Counted from the first letter of the stretch, positions 1 to 12,240 are shown. The stretch: 34,014 nucleotides of DNA from Utricularia gibba (GCA_002189035.1 NEEC01000150.1:1-34014), one strand, 5' to 3'. Notes: generated by a model not told the origin, from the sequence alone. Translations and numbers: made by a program.

Positions 1-2470
1 GATCAGCTTAGGCCTTGGCCCAAAGTAAGTTGTAGCCCGGCAAAGAAAGTGATGTATTTATTAACGTTCGGTTTTTCGGTGTTGCCTACATGGTTTTTCA
101 AGGAACAGCTTCTCGTTTTGTGGCGGCCAGTCTCGCTAGGAACTTGGTCCGGGCCCGCGATTCTTTATGGCTCATGAGGACAAAAGGATGCAAATCGATG
201 AATACAATGTTGCATTTGTTTAAATTGCGATATCACGTGCACCCCACATGATTTTTTTCAACAACTTACTTTATACTTGAGCAGGCGGTCTTTGGGTGCA
301 CTGGAACGGGACAAAGGTAAGGTTTGGCTTGCATCGAGAGTTAGTTGTAGTCCGGCAAATAAAGTGATGTATTTATTATCGTTCGGTTTTCGGGGGCTGC
401 CTACATGGTTTTTCGAGGAACCGCTTCTCGTTTTGTGGCGGCCAGTCTCGCTGGGAACTTGGTCCTTGACCCCGATTCTGTATGGCTCATGAGGTCAACT
501 GGATGCAAATCGATTAAAAAAAATGATCCATTTGTTTAAATTATGATGTCACGTGCACCCACATGATTTTTTCAACAACTTACTTTATACTTGAGAAGGC
601 GGTCTTTGGGTGCACTTGGAACCGGAAAAAGATCAGCTTAGGCCTTGGCCCAAAGTAAGTTGTAGCCCGGCAAAGAAAGTGATGTATTTATTAACGTTCG
701 GTTTTCGTGTTGCCTACATGGTTTTTCAAGGAACAGCTTCTCGTTTTGTGGCGGCCAGTCTCGCTAGGAACTTGGTCCGGGCCCGCGATTCTTTATGGCT
801 CATGAGGACAAAAGGATGCAAATCGATGAATACAATGTTGCATTTGTTTAAATTGCGATATCACGTGCACCCCACATGATTTTTTTAACAACTTACTTTA
901 TACTTGAGCAGGCGGTCTTGGGTGCACCTGGAACGGGACAAAGGTAAGGTTTGGCTTGCACGAGAGTTAGTTGTAGTCCGGCAAATAAAGTGATGTATTT
1001 ATTATCGTTCGGTTTTCGGGGGCTGCCTACATGGTTTTTCAGGAACCGCTTCTCGTTTGTGGCGGCCAGTCTCGCTGGGAACTTGGTCCTTGACCCCGAT
1101 TCTGTATGGCTCATGAGGTCAACTGGATGCAAATCGATTAAAAAAAATGATCATTTGTTTAAATTATGATGTCACGTGCACCCCACATGATTTTTTTAAC
1201 AACTTACTTTATACTGAGAAGGCGGTCTTGGGGTGCACTTGGAACCGGAAAAAGATCAGCTTAGGCCTTGGCCCAAAGTAAGTTGTAGCCCGGCAAAGAA
1301 AGTGATGTATTTATTAACGTTCGGTTTTCGGTGTTGCCTACATGGTTTTTCAAGGAACAGCTTCTCGTTTTGTGGCGGCCAGTCTCGCTAGGAACTTGGT
1401 CCGGGCCCGCGATTCTTTATGGCTCATGAGGACAAAAGGATGCAAATCGATCATTTGTTTAAATTACGATATCACGTGCACCCCACATGATTTTTTAACA
1501 ACCTTTATACTTGAGGAGGCGGTCTTTGGGGCACTTGGAACGGAAAAAGGTAAGGTTTGGCTTGCCCAAAGTAAGTTGTAGTCCGGCAAATAAAGTGATG
1601 TATTTATTATCGTTCGGTTTTCGGGGGCTGCCTACATGGTTTTTCAAGGAACCGCTTCTCGTTTTGGCGGCCAGTCTCGCTGGGAACTTGGTCCTTGACC
1701 CCGATTCTGTATGGCTCATGAGGTCAACTGGATGCAAATCGATTAAAAAAAATGATCCATTTGTTTAAATTATGATGTCACGTGCACCCCACATGATTTT
1801 TTCAACAACTTACTTTATACTTGAGAAGGCGGTCTTTGGGTGCACTTGGAACCGGAAAAAGATCAGCTTAGGCCTTGGCCCAAAGTAAGTTGTAGCCCGG
1901 CAAAGAAAGTGATGTATTTATTAACGTTCGGTTTTCGGTGTTGCCTACATGGTTTTTCAAGGAACAGCTTCTCGTTTTGTGGGGCCAGTCTCGCTAGGAA
2001 CTTGGTCCGGGCCCGCGATTCTTTATGGCTCATGAGGACAAAAGGATGCAAATCGATGAATACAATGTTGCATTTGTTTAAATTGCGATATCACGTGCAC
2101 CCCACATGATTTTTTCAACAACTTACTTTATACTTGAGCAGGCGGTCTTTGGTGCACCTGGAACGGGACAAAGGTAAGGTTTGGCTTGCACCGAGAGTTA
2201 GTTGTAGTCCGGCAAATAAAGTGATGTATTTATTATCGTTCGGTTTTCGGGGGCTGCCTACATGGTTTTTCAGGAACCGCTTCTCGTTTTGTGGCGGCCA
2301 GTCTCGCTGGGAACTTGGTCCTTGACCCCGATTCTGTATGGCTCATGAGGTCAACTGGATGCAAATCGATTAAAAAAAATGATCCATTTGTTTAAATTAT
2401 GATGTCACGTGCACCCCACATGATTTTTTCAACAACTTACTTTATACTTGAGAAGGCGGTCTTTGGGTGC
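1..2470. repeat. Regular A-B dimers, left segment
   Basis: Monomer markers (GATGTATTTA) are at A 51, B 366, A 681, B 992, A 1304, B 1597, A 1911 and B 2223. B tails are of the GATCC/TTATGAT form, with GATCATT single-base losses in places. The A copy whose marker is at 1304 lacks GAATACAATGTTG in its tail (around 1450) and has TTACGATATC, a blend of B-like TTACGAT with A-like ATATC. The B copy at 1597 has an A-like head (GGAAAAAGGTAAGG, GCCCAAAGTAAG). Confidence 0.95.
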
Positions 2471-2772
2471 ACTTGGAACCGGAAAAAGATCAGCTTAGGC
2501 CTTGGCCCAAAGTAAGTTGTAGCCCGGCAAAGAAAGTGATGTATTTATTAACGTTCGGTTTTCGGTGTTGCCTACATGGTTTTTCAAGGAACAGCTTCTC
2601 GTTTTGGCGGCCAGTCTCGCTAGGAACTTGGTCCGACCCCGATTCTTATGGCTCATGAGGTCAACTGGATGCAAATCGATTAAAAATGAATTTGTTTAAA
2701 TTATGATGTCACGTGCACCCCATGATTTTTTCAACAACTTACTTTATACTTGAGAAGGCGGTCTTTGGGTGC
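2471..2772. repeat. A/B hybrid monomer, breaks HOR phase
   Basis: This 302 bp copy begins as type A (GATCAGCTTAGGCC, GCCCGGCAAAG, TTAACG, AACAGC, GCTAGGAACTTGG) and changes near 2635 to type B (ACCCCGATTC, GGTCAACTGG, ATCGATTAAAA, TTATGATGTC). The next monomer is a normal A (marker 2840), so the order reads B, A/B, A, B. One full monomer length is missing compared with strict alternation. This is the product expected from unequal exchange or deletion between matching positions of an A and the following B. Confidence 0.88.
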
Positions 2773-5700
2773 ACTTGGAACCGGAAAAAGATCAGCTTAG
2801 GCCTTGGCCCAAAGTAAGTTGTAGCCCGGCAAAGAAAGTGATGTATTTATTAACGTTCGGTTTTCGGTGTTGCCTACATGGTTTTTCAAGGAACAGCTTC
2901 TCGTTTTGTGGCGGCCAGTCTCGCTACTTGGTCCGGGCCCGATTCTTTATGGCTCATGAGGACAAAAGGATGCAAATCGATGAATACAATGTTGCATTTG
3001 TTTAAATTGCGATATCACGTGCACCCCACATGATTTTTTCAACAACTTACTTTATACTTGAGCAGGCGGTCTTTGGGTGCACCTGGAACGGGACAAAGGT
3101 AAGGTTTGGCTTGCACCGAGAGTTAGTTGTAGTCCGGCAAATAAAGTGATGTATTTATTATCGTTCGGTTTTCGGGGGCTGCCTACATGGTTTTTTCAAG
3201 GAACCGCTTCTCGTTTTGTGGCGGCCAGTCTCGCTGGGTTGGTCCTTGACCCGATTCTGTATGGCTCATGAGGTCAACTGGATGCAAATCGATTAAAAAA
3301 AGATGCATTTGTTTAAATTACGATGTCACGTGCACCCCACATGATTTTTTTAAACAACTTACTTTATACTTGAGGAGGCGGTCTTGGGGGCACTTGGAAC
3401 CGGAAAAAGATCAGCTTAGGCCTGGCCCAAAGTAAGTTGTAGCCCGGCAAAGAAAGTGATGTATTTATTAACGTTCGGTTTTCGGTGTTGCCTACATGGT
3501 TTTTCAAGGAACTTTCGTTTTGTGGCGGCCAGTCTCGCTAGGAACTTGGTCCGGGCCCGCGATTCTTTATGGCTCATGAGGACAAAAGGATGCAAATCGA
3601 TGAAAAAAAATGTTGCATTTGTTTAAATTGCGATATCACGTGCACCCCACATGATTTTTTCAACAACTTACTTTATACTTGAGCAGGCGGTCTTTGGGTG
3701 CACTTGGAACGGAAAAAGGTAAGCTTTGGCTTGCCCAAAGTTAGTTGTAGTCCGGCAAATAAAGTGATGTATTTATTATCGTTCGGTTTTCGGGGGCTGC
3801 CTACATGGTTTTTCAAGGAACCGCTTCTCGTTTTGTGGCGGCCAGTCTCGCTGGGAACTTGGTCCTTGACCCCGATTCTGTATGGCTCATGAGGTCAACT
3901 GGATGCAAATCGATTAAAAAAAATGATCCATTTGTTTAAATTATGATGTCACGTGCACCCACATGATTTTTTAACTTACTTTATACTTGAGAAGGCGGTC
4001 TTTGGGTGCACTTGGAACCGGAAAAAGATCAGCTTAGGCCTTGGCCCAAAGTAAGTTAGCCCGGCAAAGAAAGTGATGTATTTATTAACGTTCGGTTTTC
4101 GTGTTGCCTACATGGTTTTTCAAGGAACAGCTTCTCGTTTTGTGGCGGCCAGTCTCGCTAGGAACTTGGTCCGGGCCCGCGATTCTTTATGGCTCATGAG
4201 GACAAAAGGATGCAAATCGATGAATACAATGTTGCATTTGTTTAAATTGCGATATCACGTGCACCCCACATGATTTTTCAACAACTTACTTTATACTTGA
4301 GCAGGCGGTCTTTGGGTGCACCTGGAACGGGACAAAGGTAAGGTTTGGCTTGCACCGAGAGTTAGTTGTAGTCCGGCAAATAAAGTGATGTATTTATTAT
4401 CGTTCGGTTTTCGGGGGCTGCCTACATGGTTTTTCAAGGAACCGCTTCTCGTTTTGTGGCGGCCAGTCTCGCTGGGAACTTGGTCCTTGACCCCGATTCT
4501 GTATGGCTCATGAGGTCAACTGGATGCAAATCGATTAAAAAAAATGATCCATTTGTTTAAATTATGATGTCACGTGCACCCACATGATTTTTTCAACAAC
4601 TTACTTTATACTTGAGAAGGCGGTCTTTGGGTGCACTTGGAACCGGAAAAAGATCAGCTTAGGCCTTGGCCCAAAGTAAGTTGTAGCCCGGCAAAGAAAG
4701 TGATGTATTTATTAACGTTCGGTTTTCGGTGTGCCTACATGGTTTTTCAAGGAACAGCTTCTCGTTTTGTGGCGGCCAGTCTCGCTAGGAACTTGGTCCG
4801 GGCCCGCGATTCTTTATGGCTCATGAGGACAAAAGGATGCAAATCGATGAATACAATGTTGCATTTGTTTAAATTGCGATATCACGTGCACCCCACATGA
4901 TTTTTTCAACAACTTACTTTATACTTGAGCAGGCGGTCTTTGGGTGCACCTGGAACGGGACAAAGGTAAGGTTTGGCTTGCACGAGAGTTAGTTGTAGTC
5001 CGGCAAATAAAGTGATGTATTTATTATCGTTCGGTTTTCGGGGGCTGCCTACATGGTTTTTCAAGGAACCGCTTCTCGTTTTGTGGCGGCCAGTCTCGCT
5101 GGGAACTTGGTCCTTGACCCCGATTCTGTATGGCTCATGAGGTCAACTGGATGCAAATCGATTAAAAAAAATGATCCATTTGTTTAAATTATGATGTCAC
5201 GTGCACCCCACATGATTTTTTCAACAACTTACTTTATACTTGAGAAGGCGGTCTTTGGGTGCACTTGGAACCGGAAAAAGATCAGCTTAGGCCTTGGCTT
5301 TAAAGAAAGTGATGTATTTATTAACGTTCGGTTTTCGGTGTTGCCTACATGGTTTTTCAAGGAACAGCTTCTCGTTTTGTGGCGGCCAGTCTCGCTAGGA
5401 ACTTGGTCCGGGCCCGCGATTCTTTATGGCTCATGAGGACAAAAGGATGCAAATCGATGAAATACAATGTTGCATTTGTTTAAATTGCGATATCACGTGC
5501 ACCCCACATGATTTTTTCAACAACTACTTTATACTTGAGCAGGCGGTCTTTGGGTGCACCTGGAACGGAAAAAGGTTTTGGCTTGCAAAGTTAGTTGTAG
5601 TCCGGCAAATAAAGTGATGTATTTATTATCGTTCGGTTTTCGGGGGCTGCCTACATGGTTTTTCAAGAACCGCTTCTCGTTTTGTGGCGGCCAGTCTCGC

Positions 5701-8700
5701 TGGGAACTTGGTCCTTGACCCCGATTCTGTATGGCTCATGAGGTCAACTGGATGCAAATCGATTAAAAAAAATGATCATTTGTTTAAATTATGATGTCAC
5801 GTGCACCCCACATGATTTTTTCAACAACTTACTTTATACTTGAGAAGGCGGTCTTTGGGTGCACTTGGAACCGGAAAAAGATCAGCTTAGGCCTTGGCCC
5901 AAAGTAAGTTGTAGCCCGGCAAAGAAAGTGATGTATTTATTAACGTTCGGTTTTCGGTGTTGCCTACATGGTTTTTCAAGGAACAGCTTCTCGTTTTGTG
6001 GCGGCCAGTCTCGCTAGGAACTTGGTCCGGGCCCGCGATTCTTTATGGCTCATGAGGACAAAAGGATGCAAATCGATGAATACAATGTTGCATTTGTTTA
6101 AATTGCGATATCACGTGCACCCCACATGATTTTTTCAACAACTTACTTTATACTTGAGCAGGCGGTCTTTGGGTGCACCTGGAACGGGACAAAGGTAAGG
6201 TTTGGCTTGCACCGAGAGTTAGTTGTAGTCCGGCAAATAAAGTGATGTATTTATTATCGTTCGGTTTTCGGGGGCTGCCTACATGGTTTTTCAAGGAACC
6301 GCTTCTCGTTTTGTGGCGGCCAGTCTCGCTGGGAACTTGGTCCTTGACCCCGATTCTGTATGGCTCATGAGGTCAACTGGATGCAAATCGATTAAAAAAA
6401 TGATCCATTTGTTTAAATTATGATGTCACGTGCACCCCACATGATTTTTTCAACAACTTACTTTATACTTGAGAAGGCGGTCTTGGGTGGGGACTTTACC
6501 GGAAAAAGATCAAAGGCCTTGGCCCCAAAGCCCAGTTGTAGCCCGGCAAAGAAGTGAGTGATGTATTTATTAACGTTCGGTTTTCGGTGTTGCCTACATG
6601 GTTTTTCAAGGAACAGCTTCTCGTTTTGTGGCGGCCAGTCTCGCTAGGAACTTGGTCCGGGCCCGCGATTCTTTATGGCTCATGAGGACAAAAGGATGCA
6701 AATCGATGAATACAATGTTGCATTTGTTTAAATTGCGATATCACGTGCACCCCACATGATTTTTTCAACAACTTACTTTATACTTGAGCAGGCGGTCTTT
6801 GGGTGCACCTGGAACGGGACAAAGGTAAGGTTTGGCTTGCACCGAGAGTTAGTTGTAGTCCGGCAAATAAAGTGATGTATTTATTATCGTTCGGTTTTCG
6901 GGGGCTGCCTACATGGTTTTTCAAGGAACCGCTTCTCGTTTTGTGGCGGCCAGTCTCGCTGGGAACTTGGTCCTTGACCCCGATTCTGTATGGCTCATGA
7001 GGTCAACTGGATGCAAATCGATTAAAAAAAATGATCCATTTGTTTAAATTATGATGTCACGTGCACCCCACATGATTTTTTCAACAACTTACTTTATACT
7101 GAGGACTTGGAACCGGAAAAAGATCAGCTTAGGCCTTGGCCCAAAGTAAGTTGTAGCCCGGCAAAGAAAGTGATGTATTTATTAACGTTCGGTTTTCGGT
7201 GTTGCCTACATGGTTTTTCAAGGAACAGCTTCTCGTTTTGTGGCGGCCAGTCTCGCTAGGAACTTGGTCCGGGCCCGCGATTCTTTATGGCTCATGAGGA
7301 CAAAGGATGCAAATCGATGAATACAATGTTGCATTTGTTTAAATTGCGATATCGTGCACCCCACATGATTTTTTCAACAACTTACTTTATACTTGAGGCG
7401 GTCTTTGGGTGCACTGGAGGGAAAAGGTTTTGGCTTGCAGAGAGTTAGTTGTAGTCCGGCAAATAAAGTGATGTATTTATTATCGTTCGGTTTTCGGGGG
7501 CTGCCTACATGGTTTTTCAAGGAACCGCTTCTCGTTTTGTGGCGGCCAGTCTCGCTGGGAACTTGGTCCTTGACCCCGATTCTGTATGGCTCATGAGGTC
7601 AACTGGATGCAAATCGATTAAAAAAAATGATCCATTTGTTTAAATTATGATGTCACGTGCACCCCACATGATTTTTTAACAACTTACTTTATACTTGAGA
7701 AGGCGGTCTTTGGGGCACTTGGAACCGGAAAAAGATCAGCTTAGGCCTTGGCCCAAAGTAAGTTGTAGCCCGGCAAAGAAAGTGATGTATTTATTAACGT
7801 TCGGTTTTCGGTGTTGCCTACATGGTTTTTCAAGGAACAGCTTCTCGTTTTGTGGCGGCCAGTCTCGCTAGGAACTTGGTCCGGGCCCGCGATTCTTTAT
7901 GGCTCATGAGGACAAAAGGATGCAAATCGATGAATACAATGTTGCATTTGTTTAAATTGCGATATCACGTGCACCCCACATGATTTTTTCAACAACTTAC
8001 TTTATACTTGAGGAGGCGGTCTTTGGGTGCACCTGGAACGGACAAAGGTAAGGTTTGGCTTGCAAGAGTTAGTTGTAGTCCGGCAAATAAAGTGATGTAT
8101 TTATTATCGTTCGGTTTTCGGGGGCTGCCTACATGGTTTTTCAAGGAACCGCTTCTCGTTTGTGGCGGCCAGTCTCGCTGGGAACTTGGTCCTTGACCCC
8201 GATTCTGTATGGCTCATGAGGTCAACTGGATGCAAATCGATTAAAAAAAATGATCCATTTGTTTAAATTATGATGTCACGTGCACCCCACATGATTTTTT
8301 CAACAACTTACTTTATACTTGAGAAGGCGGTCTTGGGTGCACTTGGAACCGGAAAAAGATCAGCTTAGGCCTTGGCCCAAAGTAAGTTGTAGCCCGGCAA
8401 AGAAAGTGATGTATTTATTAACGTTCGGTTTTCGGTGTTGCCTACATGGTTTTTCAAGGAACAGCTTCTCGTTTTGTGGCGGCCAGTCTCGCTAGGAACT
8501 TGGTCCGGGCCCGCGATTCTTTATGGCTCATGAGGACAAAAGGATGCAAATCGATGAATACAATGTTGCATTTGTTTAAATTGCGATATCACGTGCACCC
8601 CACATGATTTTTTCAACAACTTACTTTATACTTGAGCAGGCGGTCTTGGGTGCACCTGGAACGGACAAAGGTAAGGTTTGGCTTGCACCGAGAGTTAGTT

Positions 8701-11207
8701 GTAGTCCGGCAAATAAAGTGATGTATTTATTATCGTTCGGTTTTCGGGGCTGCCTACATGGTTTTTCAAGGAACCGCTTCTCGTTTTGTGGCGGCCAGTC
8801 TCGCTGGGAACTTGGTCCTTGACCCCGATTCTGTATGGCTCATGAGGTCAACTGGATGCAAATCGATTAAAAAAAATGATCCATTTGTTTAAATTATGAT
8901 GTCACGTGCACCCCACATGATTTTTTCAACAACTTACTTTATACTTGAGAAGGCGGTCTTTGGGTGCACTTGGAACCGGAAAAAGATCAGCTTAGGCCTT
9001 GGCCCAAAGTAAGTTGTAGCCCGGCAAAGAAAGTGATGTATTTATTAACGTTCGGTTTTCGGTGTTGCCTACATGGTTTTTCAAGGAACAGCTTCTCGTT
9101 TTGTGGCGGCCAGTCTCGCTAGGAACTTGGTCCGGGCCCGCGATTCTTTATGGCTCATGAGGACAAAAGGATGCAAATCGATGAATACAATGTTGCATTT
9201 GTTTAAATTGCGATATCACGTGCACCCCACATGATTTTTTCAACAACTTACTTTATACTTGAGCAGGCGGTCTTTGGGTGCACCTGGAACGGGACAAAGG
9301 TAAGGTTTGGCTTGCACGAGAGTTAGTTGTAGTCCGGCAAATAAAGTGATGTATTTATTATCGTTCGGTTTTCGGGGGCTGCCTACATGGTTTTTCAAGG
9401 AACCGCTTCTCGTTTGTGGCGGCCAGTCTCGCTGGGAACTTGGTCCTTGACCCCGATTCTGTATGGCTCATGAGGTCAACTGGATGCAAATCGATTAAAA
9501 AAAATGATCCATTTGTTTAAATTATGATGTCACGTGCACCCCACATGATTTTTTCAACAACTTACTTTATACTTGAGAAGGCGGTCTTTGGGTGCACTTG
9601 GAACCGGAAAAAGATCAGCTTAGGCCTTGGCCCAAAGTAAGTTGTAGCCCGGCAAAGAAAGTGATGTATTTATTAACGTTCGGTTTTCGGTGTTGCCTAC
9701 ATGGTTTTTCAAGGAACAGCTTCTCGTTTTGTGGCGGCCAGTCTCGCTAGGAACTTGGTCCGGGCCCGCGATTCTTTATGGCTCATGAGGACAAAAGGAT
9801 GCAAATCGATGAATACAATGTTGCATTTGTTTAAATTGCGATATCACGTGCACCCCACATGATTTTTTCAACAACTTACTTTATACTTGAGCAGGCGGTC
9901 TTTGGGTGCACCTGGAACGGGACAAAGGTAAGGTTTGGCTTGCACCGAGAGTTAGTTGTAGTCCGGCAAATAAAGTGATGTATTTATTATCGTTCGGTTT
10001 TCGGGGCTGCCTACATGGTTTTTCAAGGAACCGCTTCTCGTTTTGTGGCGGCCAGTCTCGCTGGGAACTTGGTCCTTGACCCCGATTCTGTATGGCTCAT
10101 GAGGTCAACTGGATGCAAATCGATTAAAAAAAATGATCCATTTGTTTAAATTATGATGTCACGTGCACCCCACATGATTTTTTCAACAACTTACTTTATA
10201 CTTGAGAAGGCGGTCTTTGGGTGCACTTGGAACCGGAAAAAGATCAGCTTAGGCCTTGGCCCAAAGTAAGTTGTAGCCCGGCAAAGAAAGTGATGTATTT
10301 ATTAACGTTCGGTTTTCGGTGTTGCCTACATGGTTTTTCAAGGAACAGCTTCTCGTTTTGTGGCGGCCAGTCTCGCTAGGAACTTGGTCCGGGCCCGCGA
10401 TTCTTTATGGCTCATGAGGACAAAAGGATGCAAATCGATGAATACAATGTGCATTTGTTTAAATTGCGATATCACGTGCACCCCACATGATTTTTTCAAC
10501 AACTTACTTTATACTTGAGCAGGCGGTCTTTGGGTGCACCTGGAACGGGACAAAGGTAAGGTTTGGCTTGCACGAGAGTTAGTTGTAGTCCGGCAAATAA
10601 AGTGATGTATTTATTATCGTTCGGTTTTCGGGGGCTGCCTACATGGTTTTTCAAGGAACCGCTTCTCGTTTTGTGGCGGCCAGTCTCGCTGGGAACTTGG
10701 TCCTTGACCCCGATTCTGTATGGCTCATGAGGTCAACTGGATGCAAATCGATTAAAAAAAATGATCCATTTGTTTAAATTATGATGTCACGTGCACCCCA
10801 CATGATTTTTTCAACAACTTACTTTATACATGAGAAGGCGGTCTTTGGGTGCACTTGGAACCGGAAAAAGATCAGCTTAGGCCTTGGCCCAAAGTAAGTT
10901 GTAGCCCGGCAAAGAAAGTGATGTATTTATTAACGTTCGGTTTTCGGTGTTGCCTACATGGTTTTTCAAGGAACAGCTTCTCGTTTTGTGGCGGCCAGTC
11001 TCGCTAGGAACTTGGTCCGGGCCCGCGATTCTTTATGGCTCATGAGGACAAAAGGATGCAAATCGATGAATACAATGTTGCATTTGTTTAAATTGCGATA
11101 TCACGTGCACCCCACATGATTTTTTCAACAACTTACTTTATACTTGAGCAGGCGGTCTTTGGGTGCACCTGGATAAAGAGAGTTAGTTGTAGTCCGGCAA
11201 ATAAAGT
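2773..11207. repeat. Regular A-B dimers with uniform GATCC-type B tails
   Basis: Markers: A at 2840, 3458, 4075, 4702, 5311, 5930, 6560, 7172, 7784, 8408, 9035, 9663, 10292 and 10920; B at 3148, 3766, 4387, 5014, 5616, 6244, 6874, 7470, 8094, 8720, 9348, 9977 and 10604. Almost all B tails read GATCC...TTATGATGTC and lead into AAAAAGATCAGC. The exception is the copy with marker 3148 (GATGC, TTACGAT). The A copy at 3458 has an A-tract after ATCGATG in place of GAATACA. The A copy at 5311 has lost about 22 bp of its box region (near 5299). Small losses also occur near 7101-7103. Confidence 0.95.
6481..6560. repeat. Type A head with a cluster of base changes and indels
   Basis: Within about 80 bp the A head departs from the otherwise uniform sequence: GGTGGGGACTTTACCGG in place of GGTGCACTTGGAACCGG, CAAAGGCC for CAGCTTAGGCC, CCCCAAAGCCCAG for CCCAAAGTAAG, and GAAGTGAGTGATG for GAAAGTGATG. 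Neighbouring dimers are clean, so the disturbance is very local. It could be a real mutation cluster or a poorly polished assembly point. Confidence 0.8.
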
Positions 11208-11767
11208 GATGTATTTATTATCGTTCGGTTTTCGGGGGCTGCCTACATGGTTTTTCAAGGAACCGCTTCTCGTTTTGTGGCGGCCAGTCTCGCTGGGAAC
11301 TTGGTCCTTGACCCCGATTCTGTATGGCTCATGAGGTCAACTGGATGCAAATCGATTAAAAAAAATGATGCATTTGTTTAAATTACGATGTCACGTGCAC
11401 CCCACATGATTTTTTTAACAACATACTTTATACATGAGGGCGGTCTTTGGGGCACTTGGAACCGGAAAAAGGTCAGCTTAGGCCTTGGCCCAAAGTAAGT
11501 TGTAGCCCGGCAAAGAAAGTGATGTATTTATTAACGTTCGGTTTTCGGTGTTGCCTACATGGTTTTTCAAGGAACAGCTTCTCGTTTTGTGGCGGCCAGT
11601 CTCGCTAGGAACTTGGTCCGGGCCCGCGATTCTTTATGGCTCATGAGGACAAAAGGATGCAAATCGATGAATACAATGTTGCATTTGTTTAAATTGCGAT
11701 ATCACGTGCACCCCACATGATTTTTTCAACAACTTACTTTATACTTGAGCAGGCGGTCTTTGGGTGC

Positions 11768-11925
11768 ACCTGGAACGGGACAAAGGTAAGGTTTGGCTTG
11801 CACCGAGAGTTAGTTGTAGTCCGGCAAATAAAGTGATGTATTTATTATCGTTCGGTTTTCGGGGGCTGCCTACATGGTTTTTCAAGGAACCGCTTCTCGT
11901 TTTGTGGCGGCCAGTCTCGCTGGGA
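11768..11925. repeat. Half-unit X of monomer B (158 bp)
   Basis: First half of monomer B. It contains ACATGG-TTTTTC-AAGGAAC at 11872, which lines up with ACATGA-TTTTTTC-AACAAC at 12031 in the second half, an offset of 159 bp. The TGGCGGCCAGTC block here lines up with AGGCGGTC there. The halves also share GATGTATTTA-TTAA against GTTGCATTTGTTTAA when the A monomer is compared. Similarity is moderate, about 60% over the best-aligned 40-70 bp by eye. Confidence 0.72.
11850..11866. other. Weak CENP-B-box-like word in type B
   Basis: The CENP-B box core is NTTCGNNNNANNCGGGN. The B monomer has GTTCGGTTTTCGGGGGC, which matches TTCG and the final GGG in the right spacing but has T for the central A and G for the C, so seven of nine fixed positions agree. 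The matching type A segment ends GGTGT and fits worse. This is a weak resemblance and probably chance. Confidence 0.15.
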
Positions 11926-12083
11926 ACTTGGTCCTTGACCCCGATTCTGTATGGCTCATGAGGTCAACTGGATGCAAATCGATTAAAAAAAATGATCCAT
12001 TTGTTTAAATTATGATGTCACGTGCACCCCACATGATTTTTTCAACAACTTACTTTATACTTGAGAAGGCGGTCTTTGGGTGC
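11926..12083. repeat. Half-unit Y of monomer B (158 bp)
   Basis: Second half of monomer B, from ACTTGG at 11926 to the base before ACTTGG at 12084. It holds the ATGCAAATCGAT core, the A-tract, TTTAAA, GTCACGTG and the T-tract. The region just after the ACTTGG boundary is the least alike between X and Y halves; the region around ACATG is the most alike. Confidence 0.72.
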
Positions 12084-12240
12084 ACTTGGAACCGGAAAAA
12101 GATCAGCTTAGGCCTTGGCCCAAAGTAAGTTGTAGCCCGGCAAAGAAAGTGATGTATTTATTAACGTTCGGTTTTCGGTGTTGCCTACATGGTTTTTCAA
12201 GGAACAGCTTCTCGTTTTGTGGCGGCCAGTCTCGCTAGGA
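12084..12240. repeat. Half-unit X of monomer A (157 bp)
   Basis: First half of monomer A. Boundary words support the division: this half begins ACTTGGAACCGG and the next begins ACTTGGTCCGG, 157 bp later. ACATGG at 12187 and ACATGA at 12345 are 158 bp apart. About 27 of 41 positions agree between GATGTATTTA...ACATG here and GTTGCATTTG...ACATG in the second half, allowing one gap. Confidence 0.75.

Larger units (their letters stand above)
11768..12083. repeat. Type B monomer, reference copy (316 bp)
   Basis: Type B is recognised by a head with GGGACAAAGGTAAGG and TTGCACCGAGAG, the box GTCCGGCAAATAAAG, TTATCGTTCGG, the G-run after TTTTCG, AACCGC, CTTGACCCCG, TCAACTGG, and an A-tract after ATCGATT followed by GATCC or GATGC. 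It lacks the GGGCCC, AGGCCT and GATATC sites of type A. The head of about 45 bp is the part most different from A; the middle of the first half is almost the same in both. The tail exists in two forms (GATCC and GATGC) whose proportions change along the window. Confidence 0.92.

Noticed and set aside
893-1132. Minus-strand open frames of 60-80 codons (also at 1495-1737, 1863-2051, 22793-22981, 31940-32128)
   Set aside because: They are reverse-strand readings of the same repeat and recur with it; nothing supports coding.
11851-11865. Functional CENP-B box in type B
   Set aside because: Only seven of nine fixed positions match and the A monomer fits less well. Kept as a weak feature only.
11764-11961. 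A 65-codon open frame starting at GTG that recurs identically in many B copies (for example 4316, 6173, 6803, 12394, 13023, 13651, 14278, 14926)
   Set aside because: It repeats only because the satellite repeats. It starts at a non-ATG codon within GTGCAC, is broken by single-base gaps in many copies, has no recognisable domain, and the corresponding A frame has a different end. Identity between copies reflects DNA homogenisation, not protein selection.
12130-12140. Splice-donor-like words (CAAAGTAAGT in A heads, AAAGGTAAGG in B heads)
   Set aside because: They are good matches to a 5' splice site, but no paired acceptor or exon structure is seen and no gene is present; a match of this length is expected by chance.
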